Shown here: positions 52,522 through 60,979 of the stretch, in pieces
How the letters are laid out: every line of letters begins with the position of its first letter
Position numbering within the stretch: the first letter of the stretch is position 1
From: UBA1351 sp965140555
GTDB taxonomy: Bacteria; Bacillota; Clostridia; Lachnospirales; Vallitaleaceae
Assembly: GCA_965140555.1 (NCBI GenBank)
Contig: OZ223259.1
Span: 558,001-622,000, forward strand
DNA: 64,000 nucleotides
Direction of reading: 5' to 3'
Translations under genes and position numbers: made by a program
Notes under the pieces: model-generated
What the model was told of the DNA's origin: nothing
Seen by the model: the letters and a program-made list of their open reading frames with translations, nothing else
The model's database searches: none

Positions 52522-54107
52522 TGTACACCCCTTCCTTGTTGCTTATATTGACTTGGTGTATAATGATTTATTTTTTTAAATAGATAACTAAAATACTGAG
52601 GATTTTTATAGCCTACTTCAAAGCATATTTCGGATGTTTTCATTGACGTACAACGCAATAATTCCTTTGCCTTATCCATGCGTACCTCCGTCAAGTAATC
52701 TGTAAACGTTTTTTCTGTTTCCTTACTAAAAATAACACTAAAATGACTTGGACTCATATTCACATGCTCGGCAACAGACTGTAAACTTATCCTATCATCA
52801 TTATACGTTTCATGTATAAAGGCCTTAGCTTTTTCAATCAATGGTGCATATTTTTGTTTTGGAATCTCATCTCTAAGACAAAGGGCATTGGTTATCAAGC
52901 AATTCATATAGGCTTTCATGACATCTACCTGCTTCGCTTTTATTTGGATGGTACTTATATCTTCACACACCTCTTCTATTTTTTTCTGTTCATAGCCCAA
53001 AGTATCTAAAAAGGTTACAACGAGTATATATATATTCATAGAAATGTATTGTCTGAAAATAAACGAGTTCAGATTCCGGACCCCCACACTGTCAAAATAC
53101 TGATTTAAAAACTCCCCGACTTTATCCATCGCCCCTAACTTTAGAAACTTCTCGATACTTGTATGATTAAATCCATCCGGATTCAATTGTTCTATATCGA
53201 TACGTTCCATCGGATTCATCCCTGTGACTTGATTGTCTAAACTCGTCATAACGTTATTATCCGGCATCAAATAATGATAGGCAAACACACGTTTAGCACT
53301 TTCAAAGGATTCATGTAATTGGCTTAATCGACTAACTTGATTTCCTATACCTATAAAATAATGTTTGTCTAAAACCTCCCAGCATTGCTTCATTCTTTGT
53401 ATAAACAAATTTCTCTGCACTTTCAGCTCATGATAATCAAAGGATTTCAAAATAACACAGTATTCGTCCATATCCCGGTCCATATAAATCCTATATTCAT
53501 TTTCCATACATATATTCTTAAGTTTCTCGACATCAGATTCTTCTAGTTCTAATAAAATGACTTGATAATATTGCCCTGTAAAATCAATACCTACTTTTTT
53601 ACCTTCATCTAATATTTCTACTGCACTCAACTGCCCCAACAACGTTTTGTTTAGAAAATTCTTTTTTAATAGTACTTGATTTAATAGGGTCTCTTCATGC
53701 AGTTTATTCATGGATTCTTCTTTTGAACGTTCGTCATAAATAAGCCCTGCAACTTTTTTTAAGGCCTCTACTAATTCCTCTCGATCAATCGGTTTTAACA
53801 AATACTCTGTCACCCCTATATTAAGAGCTTCTTTGGCAAATTCAAATTCATCAAAGCCACTCAATATAATAATCTTAATGCTAGGCATCTCTTTTCGTAC
53901 TAATTTTGATAGCTCTAAGCCGTCCATAAACGGCATCTTGATATCTGTAATAAGAATATCCGGTTGACTTTTTTGAATAAGTGGATAAGCCAACTCACCA
54001 TCTTGTGCTTCCCCTGTAAAAATGAACCCTTCCTTTTCCCAGTCTATATTTTCTTTTATCCCTTCGCGCATGATTCTTTCATCTTCGACTAAAAAAATTT
54101 TCAACAT
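52518..54107 (-). CDS. YesN-type response regulator with AraC output domain
   Basis: 529 residues. Receiver domain (res 1-120) with phospho-acceptor Asp in PDILITDIKMPFMDGLELSK and the KPI loop EYLLKPIDREELVEAL; a long middle region (~125-420) that I cannot assign; and a C-terminal AraC HTH pair (ISLQSVAEHVNMSPSHFSVI and MKTSEICFEVGYKNPQYFSY) ending in YTPSQYKQQ. Phosphorylation by the overlapping kinase should switch DNA binding. Probably controls the galactofuranose-type importer. The next 300 bases upstream are AT-rich and carry no gene. Confidence 0.94.
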   Translation of the reverse strand: MLKIFLVEDERIMREGIKENIDWEKEGFIFTGEAQDGELAYPLIQKSQPDILITDIKMPFMDGLELSKLVRKEMPSIKIIILSGFDEFEFAKEALNIGVTEYLLKPIDREELVEALKKVAGLIYDERSKEESMNKLHEETLLNQVLLKKNFLNKTLLGQLSAVEILDEGKKVGIDFTGQYYQVILLELEESDVEKLKNICMENEYRIYMDRDMDEYCVILKSFDYHELKVQRNLFIQRMKQCWEVLDKHYFIGIGNQVSRLSQLHESFESAKRVFAYHYLMPDNNVMTSLDNQVTGMNPMERIDIEQLNPDGFNHTSIEKFLKLGAMDKVGEFLNQYFDSVGVRNLNSFIFRQYISMNIYILVVTFLDTLGYEQKKIEEVCEDISTIQIKAKQVDVMKAYMNCLITNALCLRDEIPKQKYAPLIEKAKAFIHETYNDDRISLQSVAEHVNMSPSHFSVIFSKETEKTFTDYLTEVRMDKAKELLRCTSMKTSEICFEVGYKNPQYFSYLFKKINHYTPSQYKQQGRGVQ

Positions 54108-54406
54108 AATACCCCTTCTTATGTGTTCTATTTTCCCACTATCCTCATTATTTACTTGTTCAACAAAATATACCCGTATATTTAATACTTACCCATCATG
54201 CTCACTCCGTTCCCTCTCTATTCGTTAACGCCCTTGACTCTTACTAATATCCCCATGCATTAAATTGCCTCTACCTACTACTATACTACTATCTAATGAC
54301 TTGTCCATAGTCTGTTCGTATTTTATAGTATTTCATTCCAATAGCCGCTTCCCAAGTGAATACCTCTATTATAAAAAATGTATTTTTGTCCTGGTTTATA
54401 AAAATC
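54108..54406. other. AT-rich intergenic region, no gene seen
   Basis: About 300 bases between the response regulator start and the IS200-type element. I see no open reading frame with a ribosome site, and no convincing structure; it presumably contains the response regulator promoter. Confidence 0.5.
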
Positions 54407-54552
54407 ATGACCACCCGTAAAACGGGTGGTTTGCTCCCCCCCTATAAGGGGTTGTTACCGGCCAGCGCCTCAAGACGCTGGCTTTCACTTCGTTCAAGCT
54501 ACACTGCCTTTGCCACTTTCGCCTGACCCTAAAGGGTCCTTTGTATTACTCG

Positions 54553-55008
54553 CTATCCCTTGAAGGGATTTTCATATTCTTTAACACTTAGCTTATCTTT
54601 TACTATATCGTGTTTTTCTTGATCTCGAATATATTTTTGTATCGTAGCCTCGTTGAGTCCTACTGTCGTCACATAATATCCCTCTGCCCAAAAATGTCTA
54701 TTTCCAAATTTATATTTTAGGTTTGCGTGCTTATCGAACATCATAAGCGCACTCTTCCCTTTTAAATACCCCATGAAACTTGAGACACTTATTTTAGGTG
54801 GTATACTCACTAGCAGATGGACATGATCTTTCATCATATGACCTTCGATTATCTCGACTCCCTTGTATCTACACAATGTTTTTATTATCTCTTTTAACGA
54901 CTCCCTGTATTGATTATAAATAATTTTCCGTCTATACTTAGGAGTGAACACTATGTGATATTTGCACATCCATTTTGTTCGTGCTAAACTATTAGCCTTA
55001 TTTGCCAT
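54553..55008 (-). CDS. tnpA: IS200/IS605 family transposase TnpA (HUH/Y1)
   Basis: 151 residues from the ATG at 55006-55008, with AAAGGTGA upstream. The HUH motif is DHVHLLVSIPP (two His) and the catalytic tyrosine is in EATIQKYIRDQEKHD (res ~127). The start region KWMCKYHIVFTPKYRRK is the family signature. Length matches intact family members, so it is probably functional. The ribosome site is inside a long RNA hairpin (see the regulatory feature). Confidence 0.96.
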   Translation of the reverse strand: MANKANSLARTKWMCKYHIVFTPKYRRKIIYNQYRESLKEIIKTLCRYKGVEIIEGHMMKDHVHLLVSIPPKISVSSFMGYLKGKSALMMFDKHANLKYKFGNRHFWAEGYYVTTVGLNEATIQKYIRDQEKHDIVKDKLSVKEYENPFKG

Positions 55009-55009
55009 T

Positions 55010-55075
55010 AAAATCACCTTTCTTTCTTAAATATACTGTAGCCTGAACAACTTCAGTATACCGAAAGGTGATTTT
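55010..55075 (-). promoter_or_regulatory. Hairpin that sequesters the tnpA ribosome binding site
   Basis: AAAATCACCTTTC (55010-55022) and GAAAGGTGATTTT (55063-55075) are perfect 13-bp inverted repeats, extended inside by TATACTG/CAGTATA. On the mRNA the arm nearest tnpA contains the AAAGGTGA ribosome site. Confidence 0.8.
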
Positions 55076-55165
55076 TTTGTACAACAATCGACGCGCACCC
55101 GTATAACGGGTGGTTTAGTGTTTCGCACGCTTCGCGAGCTCAACTGACTAAAGTCTATAATAAGA

Positions 55166-55203
55166 AAAAGACACTCAATCCCGTAGAATTGAGTGTCTTT
55201 TTT
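55166..55203. terminator. Terminator after the lipoprotein gene
   Basis: AAAAGACACTCAAT / ATTGAGTGTCTTTTTT, 12-bp stem around CCCGTAGA-type loop with A-rich and T-rich sides; 18 bases from the stop at 55221. Confidence 0.88.
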
Positions 55204-55220
55204 CTTGGATAGTCTAGTGT

Positions 55221-56786
55221 CTATTTTTCGAGAGTTATTGCAGCGGAATACTCATCCCAGCTGATTGTATAACCCAGTTGTTCAAATGCTCTTGTTTTTA
55301 CATAAGATACACCATCTTCAAGGATAACGTCATCAAAATATACCTTTGTTCCATCATTTTCTATATATGGTTTATTCTCTGTTTCATCCCATCCAACTGT
55401 TTCACCGAATGCTTCTCCAATCATGCGTAGTGGTACATAAGAATGATCATCGCTAATAATTGTATGCATTGTTCCTGAACTGCTAAATGGAGGTTGACTC
55501 ATATTTGTCATCATATACATATCATAATCCGGATATAAGGTCATTGTCTTAGGAATACTTTCTAAAAGTTCCATAAATGTGAGCACATGCTTTGTCGGTC
55601 TTTCAATGTTAGGTGTGTCAATCTCTTCAGTGCTCTCATTCATTAACATAGTCGCATCAAACTGAACTTCCTCTGTGTCCGGATCATTTACCTGCACCTT
55701 AAGTTCAATATCTCTTGTATAGGTGTCTTTTGTCTTACCTAATGTGATTTGTAGCTTTGAACCTTCAATATAAGCTTTATACATACCATTATAAAGAACA
55801 ACCGCTTGTTGTAATTGTTCCTTGTAATCTGCTTTATTTGTTTCAAGGTCATCTGCAATTTGGTCCATGGCGTCCATCATAACGTCTTTGTTCAATGTAT
55901 CCATGGCATATATACCGACAAGCAGACTATATTCTTCATCGCTAAGATTTGTTATGTAATCTTTAACAACATCAATAAGTGTTTGACTATTATCTAAACT
56001 ATACTGTAAAAATCCTATCGCTGTATCACCAAGATTATCGGCATCCAACGTCATTGAATATGCATTAATTCCTTCTTTATTGACAATATCAAAGGAATAG
56101 TTACGATACCCTTTTGCAAGTATATCGTCAAAAAATTTATATTGAGCATCTACTAGATTATTTTGAGCTTCCGGATCTAATGCGGATTCAAATTCTTTCT
56201 TGATCATATCCGCTTGATCTTGTCCCATGGAAGAGGTTATGAGTTCCGCATAAAAATCAATAAGTTCATCATCTGAAATACTTATGTATTCCATGTCACC
56301 TAAAAGATTATTTAATTCATCTTCAAATGCTATAACGTCCTCTTCTGAAGCAAATGTGGCTACAAGACCTTTAATATAGTCAAAATAATCATCCAACTTT
56401 ACATAAGTTGTGTCTACATCCCGAACGACCTTTAATAAAGGTGTCATCTCTCCGTCTTTGGATTGAATCTCAAATTCCATAGATAACTTTTTGCTCTGTA
56501 CATCGGAATCCATTGTATACACAAAACTGTTGTCATTAAAAAGTGCTACAACCTTGTCAACAACTTCTTTTTCTGATTCGTCTAAATCATCCCCGGTTAA
56601 TTCTTCCGGCAATGTATCTAATGATATGGATACTTTACCTTCGCTATGCACTGGTTTGGATTGAGCTAGAGTTGTCATCTCTTTGCTTAGTTTGTAGAAT
56701 GACAATTCTTTACCTGTACAACCCACAAACGTACTCACCGTTAATAAAGTGACTAATAACATACTAAATAATCGTTTCATTTTCAT
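55221..56786 (-). CDS. Lipoprotein with C-terminal copper amine oxidase-like (stalk) domain
   Basis: 521 residues. Signal peptide and lipobox STFVGCTGKE (Cys ~23). The middle (res ~40-400) is rich in acidic residues and matches no family I know. The C-terminal ~75 residues carry a copper_amine_oxidase_N-type module: YVPLRMIGEAFGETVGWDE and SYVKTRAFEQLGYTISWDEY, a small beta-domain used in Firmicute cell-surface proteins and not itself an oxidase. It is therefore a membrane-anchored extracellular protein of unknown function. The gene is monocistronic between the IS200-type element and the RTX operon. Confidence 0.75.
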   Translation of the reverse strand: MKMKRLFSMLLVTLLTVSTFVGCTGKELSFYKLSKEMTTLAQSKPVHSEGKVSISLDTLPEELTGDDLDESEKEVVDKVVALFNDNSFVYTMDSDVQSKKLSMEFEIQSKDGEMTPLLKVVRDVDTTYVKLDDYFDYIKGLVATFASEEDVIAFEDELNNLLGDMEYISISDDELIDFYAELITSSMGQDQADMIKKEFESALDPEAQNNLVDAQYKFFDDILAKGYRNYSFDIVNKEGINAYSMTLDADNLGDTAIGFLQYSLDNSQTLIDVVKDYITNLSDEEYSLLVGIYAMDTLNKDVMMDAMDQIADDLETNKADYKEQLQQAVVLYNGMYKAYIEGSKLQITLGKTKDTYTRDIELKVQVNDPDTEEVQFDATMLMNESTEEIDTPNIERPTKHVLTFMELLESIPKTMTLYPDYDMYMMTNMSQPPFSSSGTMHTIISDDHSYVPLRMIGEAFGETVGWDETENKPYIENDGTKVYFDDVILEDGVSYVKTRAFEQLGYTISWDEYSAAITLEK

Positions 56787-56938
56787 AATGAAATCTCCCT
56801 CGTTGTTCGTTTTATGCCTATAGGTACAAAGTACATTATAGCATAGTCTAATTAATGTACAATAGGTTAATCATAAAATGATACTCAAGAACTATTTATA
56901 GTGATAAAACCTCCTCCAACTAGGATTTAGTACTCCTT

Positions 56939-59230
56939 TTATTCAGTATGACTCCAAAATTGAGTTAACATACTCTTTAATTCTTTATCGTCATTTTCTA
57001 ATCCTTGCTCCCATAGCATACCTGTTTGAGTTGTAAAATCAGCCATTGCTTCAATCAATTGTAATACATCTGTATTTGTCAAAGATTTTCCATCCTGGCA
57101 ACTTATTTTTCCAATTTGATATTGATTATTATCAAACCACGATTCTGCTGTTACAGAATTTTCAGTTTTACCGCTTAATATCTCAAGTTTATTCTCTACT
57201 CTTTCAAATATTAGATTCGTAGATTCTTCGCTGAAAATAAATTCATCCATATTTCCACCAGTGCTGTCGTCTCCAGTTAGGCTATCCTTACTTTCACTTC
57301 CCAGCATTGTTGTGACTTCATTTTCTACATAGTCAACATCCCATACTGTCCCATCTGCGAATCGGATTTCTTCTACCTTATTGACTCTTTTCGTTACATC
57401 ATTGTTATAATAGTATGATCCACTGAAATAATTCGCTACGATCAGCTTATCTTCTGTCCCATCTATTGTTAGCTCTAGATTATTTCCATTTTTCTCCAGA
57501 CTTACTTCTGACGCACTTACATCTGCTTTCATCTCTATGACATCTAGATTTCCTTCTGTCGTATCGATATCATAAATAGTATCTGTCCCATATCCTTTTC
57601 CAAATATGTATGTATCATTTCCTGCCATTTCATATGGAAAATTGGAGTTATAGCCACCTCTTAGAATATCGTTTCCGGCTCCTCCATCTAATACGTCATC
57701 TCCCTCCTCTCCGTATAGTTGGTCATTTCCCGCTCCTCCATCTAGTACGTCATCTCCGGCTCCTCCGGTTATATAGTCATCTCCTGCTAGGCCTTCTAAT
57801 GTCTCTCCATATTCATATCCTGTTAGGCTATCATTACTTTCACTTCCTATGATTGTTCTGACTTCATTTTCTACATAGTCAACATCCCATACTGTCCCAT
57901 CTGCGAATCGGATTTCTTCTACCTTATTAACTCTTTTCGTTACATCATTGTTATAATAGTATGATCCACTGAAATAATTCGCTACGATTAGCTTATCTTC
58001 TGTCCCATCTATCGTTACCTCTAGATTATTTCCATTTCTCTTCAAACTTACTTCTGACGCACTTACATCTGCTTTCATCTCTATGACATCTAGATTCCCT
58101 TCTGTCGTATCGATATCATAAATAGTATCTGTCCCGTACCCTTTTCCAAATATGTATGTATCATTTCCTGCCATTTCATATGGAAAATTGGAGTTATATC
58201 CACCTCTTAGAATATCGTTTCCGGCTCCTCCATCTAGTACGTCGTCTCCGGCCTCTCCGTATAGTTGGTCATTTCCTGACCCTCCATCTAGTACGTCATC
58301 TCCGGCTCCTCCGGTTATATAGTCATCTCCTGCTAGGCCTTCTAATGTCTCTCCATATTCATATCCTATTAGGCTATCATTACTTTCACTTCCTATGATT
58401 GTTCTGACTTCATTTTCTACATAGTCAACATCCCATACTGTCCCATCTGCGAATCGGATTTCTTCTACCTTATTAACTCTTTTCGTTACATCATTGTTAT
58501 AATAGTATGATCCACTGAAATAATTCGCTACGATTAGCTTATCTTCTGTCCCATCTATCGTTACCTCTAGATTATTTCCATTTCTCTTCAGACTTACTTC
58601 TGTCGCACTTACATCTGCTTTCATCTCTATGACATCTAGATTTCCTTCTGTCGTATCGATATCATAAATAGTATCTGTCCCGTATCCTTTTCCAAATATG
58701 TATGTATCATTTCCTGCCATTTCATATGGAAAATAGGAATTATAGCCACCTCTTAGAATATCGTTTCCGGCTCCTCCATCTAGTACGTCGTCTCCGGCCT
58801 CTCCGTATAGTTGGTCGTTTCCTGACCCTCCATCAATAATATCATCTCCGGCTCCTCCTGCTATGTCGTCATTTCCTGACCCTCCATTAATAATATCATC
58901 TCCGGTTCCTCCGGTTATGTCGTCATCTCCTGACCCTCCATTAATAATATCATCTCCGGTTCCTCCGGTTATGTCGTCATCTCCTGACCCTCCATTAATA
59001 ATATCATCTCCGGCTCCTCCGGTTATGTCGTCATTTCCTGACCCTCCATTAATAATATCATCTCCGGCTCCTCCGGTTATGTCGTCATTTCCTGACCCTC
59101 CATCAATAATATCATATCCGACTAGACCTTTTGATGTCTCTGCATGTTCATATCCTGTTAGACTATCATTACTTTTGCTTCCTATGATTGTTTTGACTTC
59201 ATTTTCTAATTCCAACATTTTTTTCTCCAT
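56939..59230 (-). CDS. RTX repeat protein, putative type I secretion substrate
   Basis: 763 residues without an N-terminal signal peptide. Residues ~36-150 are glycine-aspartate nonapeptides (GGSGNDDITGGAGDDIINGG), the calcium-binding RTX beta-roll. They are followed by three nearly identical modules of 182 residues, each with RTX repeats (GGAGDDVLDGGSGNDQLYG) and a related domain (YIFGKGYGTDTIYDID, NNLEVTIDGTEDKLIVANYF, KVEEIRFADGTVWDVDYV). The C-terminal ~110 residues differ and end LLWEQ-like then KSMLTQFWSHTE; an alpha/beta tail of this kind acts as the uncleaved secretion signal in type I substrates. No enzymatic domain is visible, so a structural or adhesive role is likely. Last gene of hlyB-hlyD-RTX; calcium in the medium would fold it. 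Confidence 0.9.
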   Translation of the reverse strand: MEKKMLELENEVKTIIGSKSNDSLTGYEHAETSKGLVGYDIIDGGSGNDDITGGAGDDIINGGSGNDDITGGAGDDIINGGSGDDDITGGTGDDIINGGSGDDDITGGTGDDIINGGSGNDDIAGGAGDDIIDGGSGNDQLYGEAGDDVLDGGAGNDILRGGYNSYFPYEMAGNDTYIFGKGYGTDTIYDIDTTEGNLDVIEMKADVSATEVSLKRNGNNLEVTIDGTEDKLIVANYFSGSYYYNNDVTKRVNKVEEIRFADGTVWDVDYVENEVRTIIGSESNDSLIGYEYGETLEGLAGDDYITGGAGDDVLDGGSGNDQLYGEAGDDVLDGGAGNDILRGGYNSNFPYEMAGNDTYIFGKGYGTDTIYDIDTTEGNLDVIEMKADVSASEVSLKRNGNNLEVTIDGTEDKLIVANYFSGSYYYNNDVTKRVNKVEEIRFADGTVWDVDYVENEVRTIIGSESNDSLTGYEYGETLEGLAGDDYITGGAGDDVLDGGAGNDQLYGEEGDDVLDGGAGNDILRGGYNSNFPYEMAGNDTYIFGKGYGTDTIYDIDTTEGNLDVIEMKADVSASEVSLEKNGNNLELTIDGTEDKLIVANYFSGSYYYNNDVTKRVNKVEEIRFADGTVWDVDYVENEVTTMLGSESKDSLTGDDSTGGNMDEFIFSEESTNLIFERVENKLEILSGKTENSVTAESWFDNNQYQIGKISCQDGKSLTNTDVLQLIEAMADFTTQTGMLWEQGLENDDKELKSMLTQFWSHTE
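57315..58826. repeat. Three tandem 546-bp modules in the RTX gene
   Basis: The same stretch starts at 57315, 57861 and 58407, exactly 546 bases (182 codons) apart, with only scattered base differences. The modules encode RTX repeats plus the HCBP-related domain; the 5'-most (in gene order) copy grades into the 54-bp repeats. Confidence 0.92.
58821..59114. repeat. 54-bp tandem repeats encoding RTX nonapeptide pairs
   Basis: The sequence CCTGACCCTCCAT recurs at 58821, 58875, 58929, 58983, 59037 and 59091, a period of 54 bases (18 codons, two nonapeptides). Coding, in frame, on the minus strand. Confidence 0.92.
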
Positions 59231-59274
59231 CTCTTGATCCTTTCATCTTCTTTGATATTATGTTCTTGTAATAA

Positions 59275-59395
59275 TGATTAGGGCGCCAAAAGGAAGTTTC
59301 CCTAAATTCGCATACAATATATAGATTACGCAGATGCATTCATAACACTATATTGTATGCGAAAGTTCAACTATATGCTTTTGACACTCTAATCA
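59275..59395. repeat. Small inverted-repeat element, copy C (long form)
   Basis: 121 bp, opposite orientation to copies A and B. Ends TGATTAGGGCGCCAAAAGGA and TGCTTTTGACACTCTAATCA are inverted repeats (16 of 20, several differences being wobble-compatible). Extra internal arms TATTGTATGCGAA and TTCGCATACAATA flank a central ~25 bases absent from A and B. It lies between the hlyD-like and RTX genes. Confidence 0.75.
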
Positions 59396-59461
59396 ATAAT
59401 TAAATACAAACTTCTCTAAGAACTACTCTTCACTATAATCGAACCTCCTCTACTCTAATCA

Positions 59462-60979
59462 TCATCTTAATTTAATACTTTCATCTAAATACTTAACAAG
59501 TGGCTCTAAGAAAAAATCAATGATCCTTCGTTTACCTGTTTTTATTTCGACTGTTACATCCATTCCCGGAATCAGTTCATGCACATTTCCATCCAACTCA
59601 AGATAATGTTCATCTAGTCTAACCTTAACAAGATATACATAACCTAATTGTTGATCAAACATAGAACTAGGACTTATTGATTCAACGGTTCCTTTAAGTG
59701 TTTTGAATTTCTGAAATGGAAATGTATCAACTTTTATAATAACGTCTTGACCAACATTGATATAGCCAATATCTTTATTTAGTAATTTTGCTTCAACTGT
59801 TAATTCTGTATCTTGTGGAACAATTGTAATTAAAGATTCTCCTGGGATAGCAAGCTCTCCGACATTATTAAATGCAAAATTATATACAATCCCATCAACG
59901 GGTGATTTTAATTTGGAATACTCCACGCTTTTATTAATCTTATCCCGTTGGGATTCATAACCTGACAATTCATTTTGCTTATCTCGAAGCTGTGAATAAA
60001 AAAACTCCTTTCTTTCTAATTCCAAACTTTTAATTCTTTCCTTTGATTCAACAGCTTGTAATTCATACAATTTAATTTGTGATTGTTCAAGTGACAATTC
60101 TTTGTTTTGAGATTGATATTCATTGAATGTATCTTCATAACTCATAAAATCATTGAGCTTTATTGAATCGATCAATGCAAATTGATAATCTAGAGAACTT
60201 TTTGCCTGGAATAGTTTATTTTTTGCATCCTCAAATTCTGATAAAGAGATTATACCCGAGTTAAATAATTCTTCTGATTTTTCAAAATTTGAACTTGCTA
60301 ATTCATATGCCAATTCATATGATGAAATAACTTCTTGTTCTGGAATATTACTATTTGCTACTGTTTTTAGATTTTCTGATTTGTTTAACAAATAAGTACT
60401 ATTGTTTTGATCAACCTCAATATTTCCCTTCGACATTTCAAGTTTTACTTGATTCTGCTCATTTTGATTGTTTGCAATATCAATCTTTTTTTGAAAGTTA
60501 TCATTTGCTGAAAGATAATACTCTCTTATCACATTTTGTTCCTCTGAAAGTTGATTGACGTTCAAAACGTCCGTAAACCCACTTTCGATAATTGAATCTA
60601 TAACTAATATTTCAAAACCTGTTTTATCTATAGCTTCATCAAGTGCTAATAAATCAACATCCTTAAGACCGGTATCTAGAGTTACTAGTACCTCATCCTT
60701 TCTAACAAAAGCTCCTTCTTCAACTAGGATACTTGTAATCACAGCATTCTCATAGGGCTGAATAACTTTTACATTCCCATTAGGTATTATTTGACCACGT
60801 GCTGTTGAAACCATATCAACTCTTCCAATATATGACCAAATCATGGCTATAATTAGAATGCTAAAAACTAACCAAATAACAGCACTACCAATTGGCGAAA
60901 TAGGCGACTCAATTATTTCAAGTGCATCAGGTAAAAATTCATGTACATTTTTATTCTTTTTTTTCCATATTTTTTTCAT
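59462..60979 (-). CDS. HlyD-family membrane fusion protein of type I secretion
   Basis: 505 residues. One membrane helix near the N terminus (SAVIWLVFSILIIAMIWSYIG), then a lipoyl-like half-motif VISTARGQ-type region (MVSTARGQIIPNGNVKVIQP), a long coiled-coil hairpin (~res 105-350, rich in Glu, Lys and Leu), a second lipoyl half (YSKLKSPVDGIVYNFAFNNV) and a beta-barrel C terminus (YVYLVKVRLDE, GMDVTVEIKTGKRRIIDFFL). It is the adaptor that joins the ABC exporter to an outer channel in Gram-negative type I systems. Its ATG overlaps the hlyB-like stop by four bases. No TolC-like gene is in the window. Confidence 0.93.
   Translation of the reverse strand: MKKIWKKKNKNVHEFLPDALEIIESPISPIGSAVIWLVFSILIIAMIWSYIGRVDMVSTARGQIIPNGNVKVIQPYENAVITSILVEEGAFVRKDEVLVTLDTGLKDVDLLALDEAIDKTGFEILVIDSIIESGFTDVLNVNQLSEEQNVIREYYLSANDNFQKKIDIANNQNEQNQVKLEMSKGNIEVDQNNSTYLLNKSENLKTVANSNIPEQEVISSYELAYELASSNFEKSEELFNSGIISLSEFEDAKNKLFQAKSSLDYQFALIDSIKLNDFMSYEDTFNEYQSQNKELSLEQSQIKLYELQAVESKERIKSLELERKEFFYSQLRDKQNELSGYESQRDKINKSVEYSKLKSPVDGIVYNFAFNNVGELAIPGESLITIVPQDTELTVEAKLLNKDIGYINVGQDVIIKVDTFPFQKFKTLKGTVESISPSSMFDQQLGYVYLVKVRLDEHYLELDGNVHELIPGMDVTVEIKTGKRRIIDFFLEPLVKYLDESIKLR

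Larger units (their letters stand above)
54407..55115 (-). mobile_element. IS200/IS605-type insertion element (tnpA only)
   Basis: About 710 bp with the family end hairpins in the same orientation: CCACCCGTAAAACGGGTGG (54411-54429) and CACCCGTATAACGGGTG (55096-55112). Between them lie tnpA and a non-coding stretch (54430-54552) with four small hairpins (CCCCTATAAGGGG, CCAGCGCCTCAAGACGCTGG, GACCCTAAAGGGTC, ATCCCTTGAAGGGAT). There is no tnpB. IS200-type elements move as single strands at hairpin ends, without target duplication, and none is seen. The exact ends are approximate. Confidence 0.85.

Noticed and set aside
51043..54107. Possibility that the YesM/YesN pair is the partner of the orphan TRAP binding protein at 8555
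   Set aside because: It is 40 kb away and directly adjacent to the galactofuranose-type importer, which is the simpler target.
57610..58398. Plus-strand leucine and histidine-rich frames of 80 codons, repeated twice
   Set aside because: Antisense shadows of the repeated RTX modules; identical spacing proves they follow the gene.
58821..59114. Regular 54-bp repeats suggesting a CRISPR array
   Set aside because: They are contiguous without unique spacers and are in frame in a protein gene.
58863..59237. Plus-strand frame with MSSFPDPPLIISSPVPP repeats
   Set aside because: Antisense image of the glycine-aspartate RTX repeats, which are the real coding strand.
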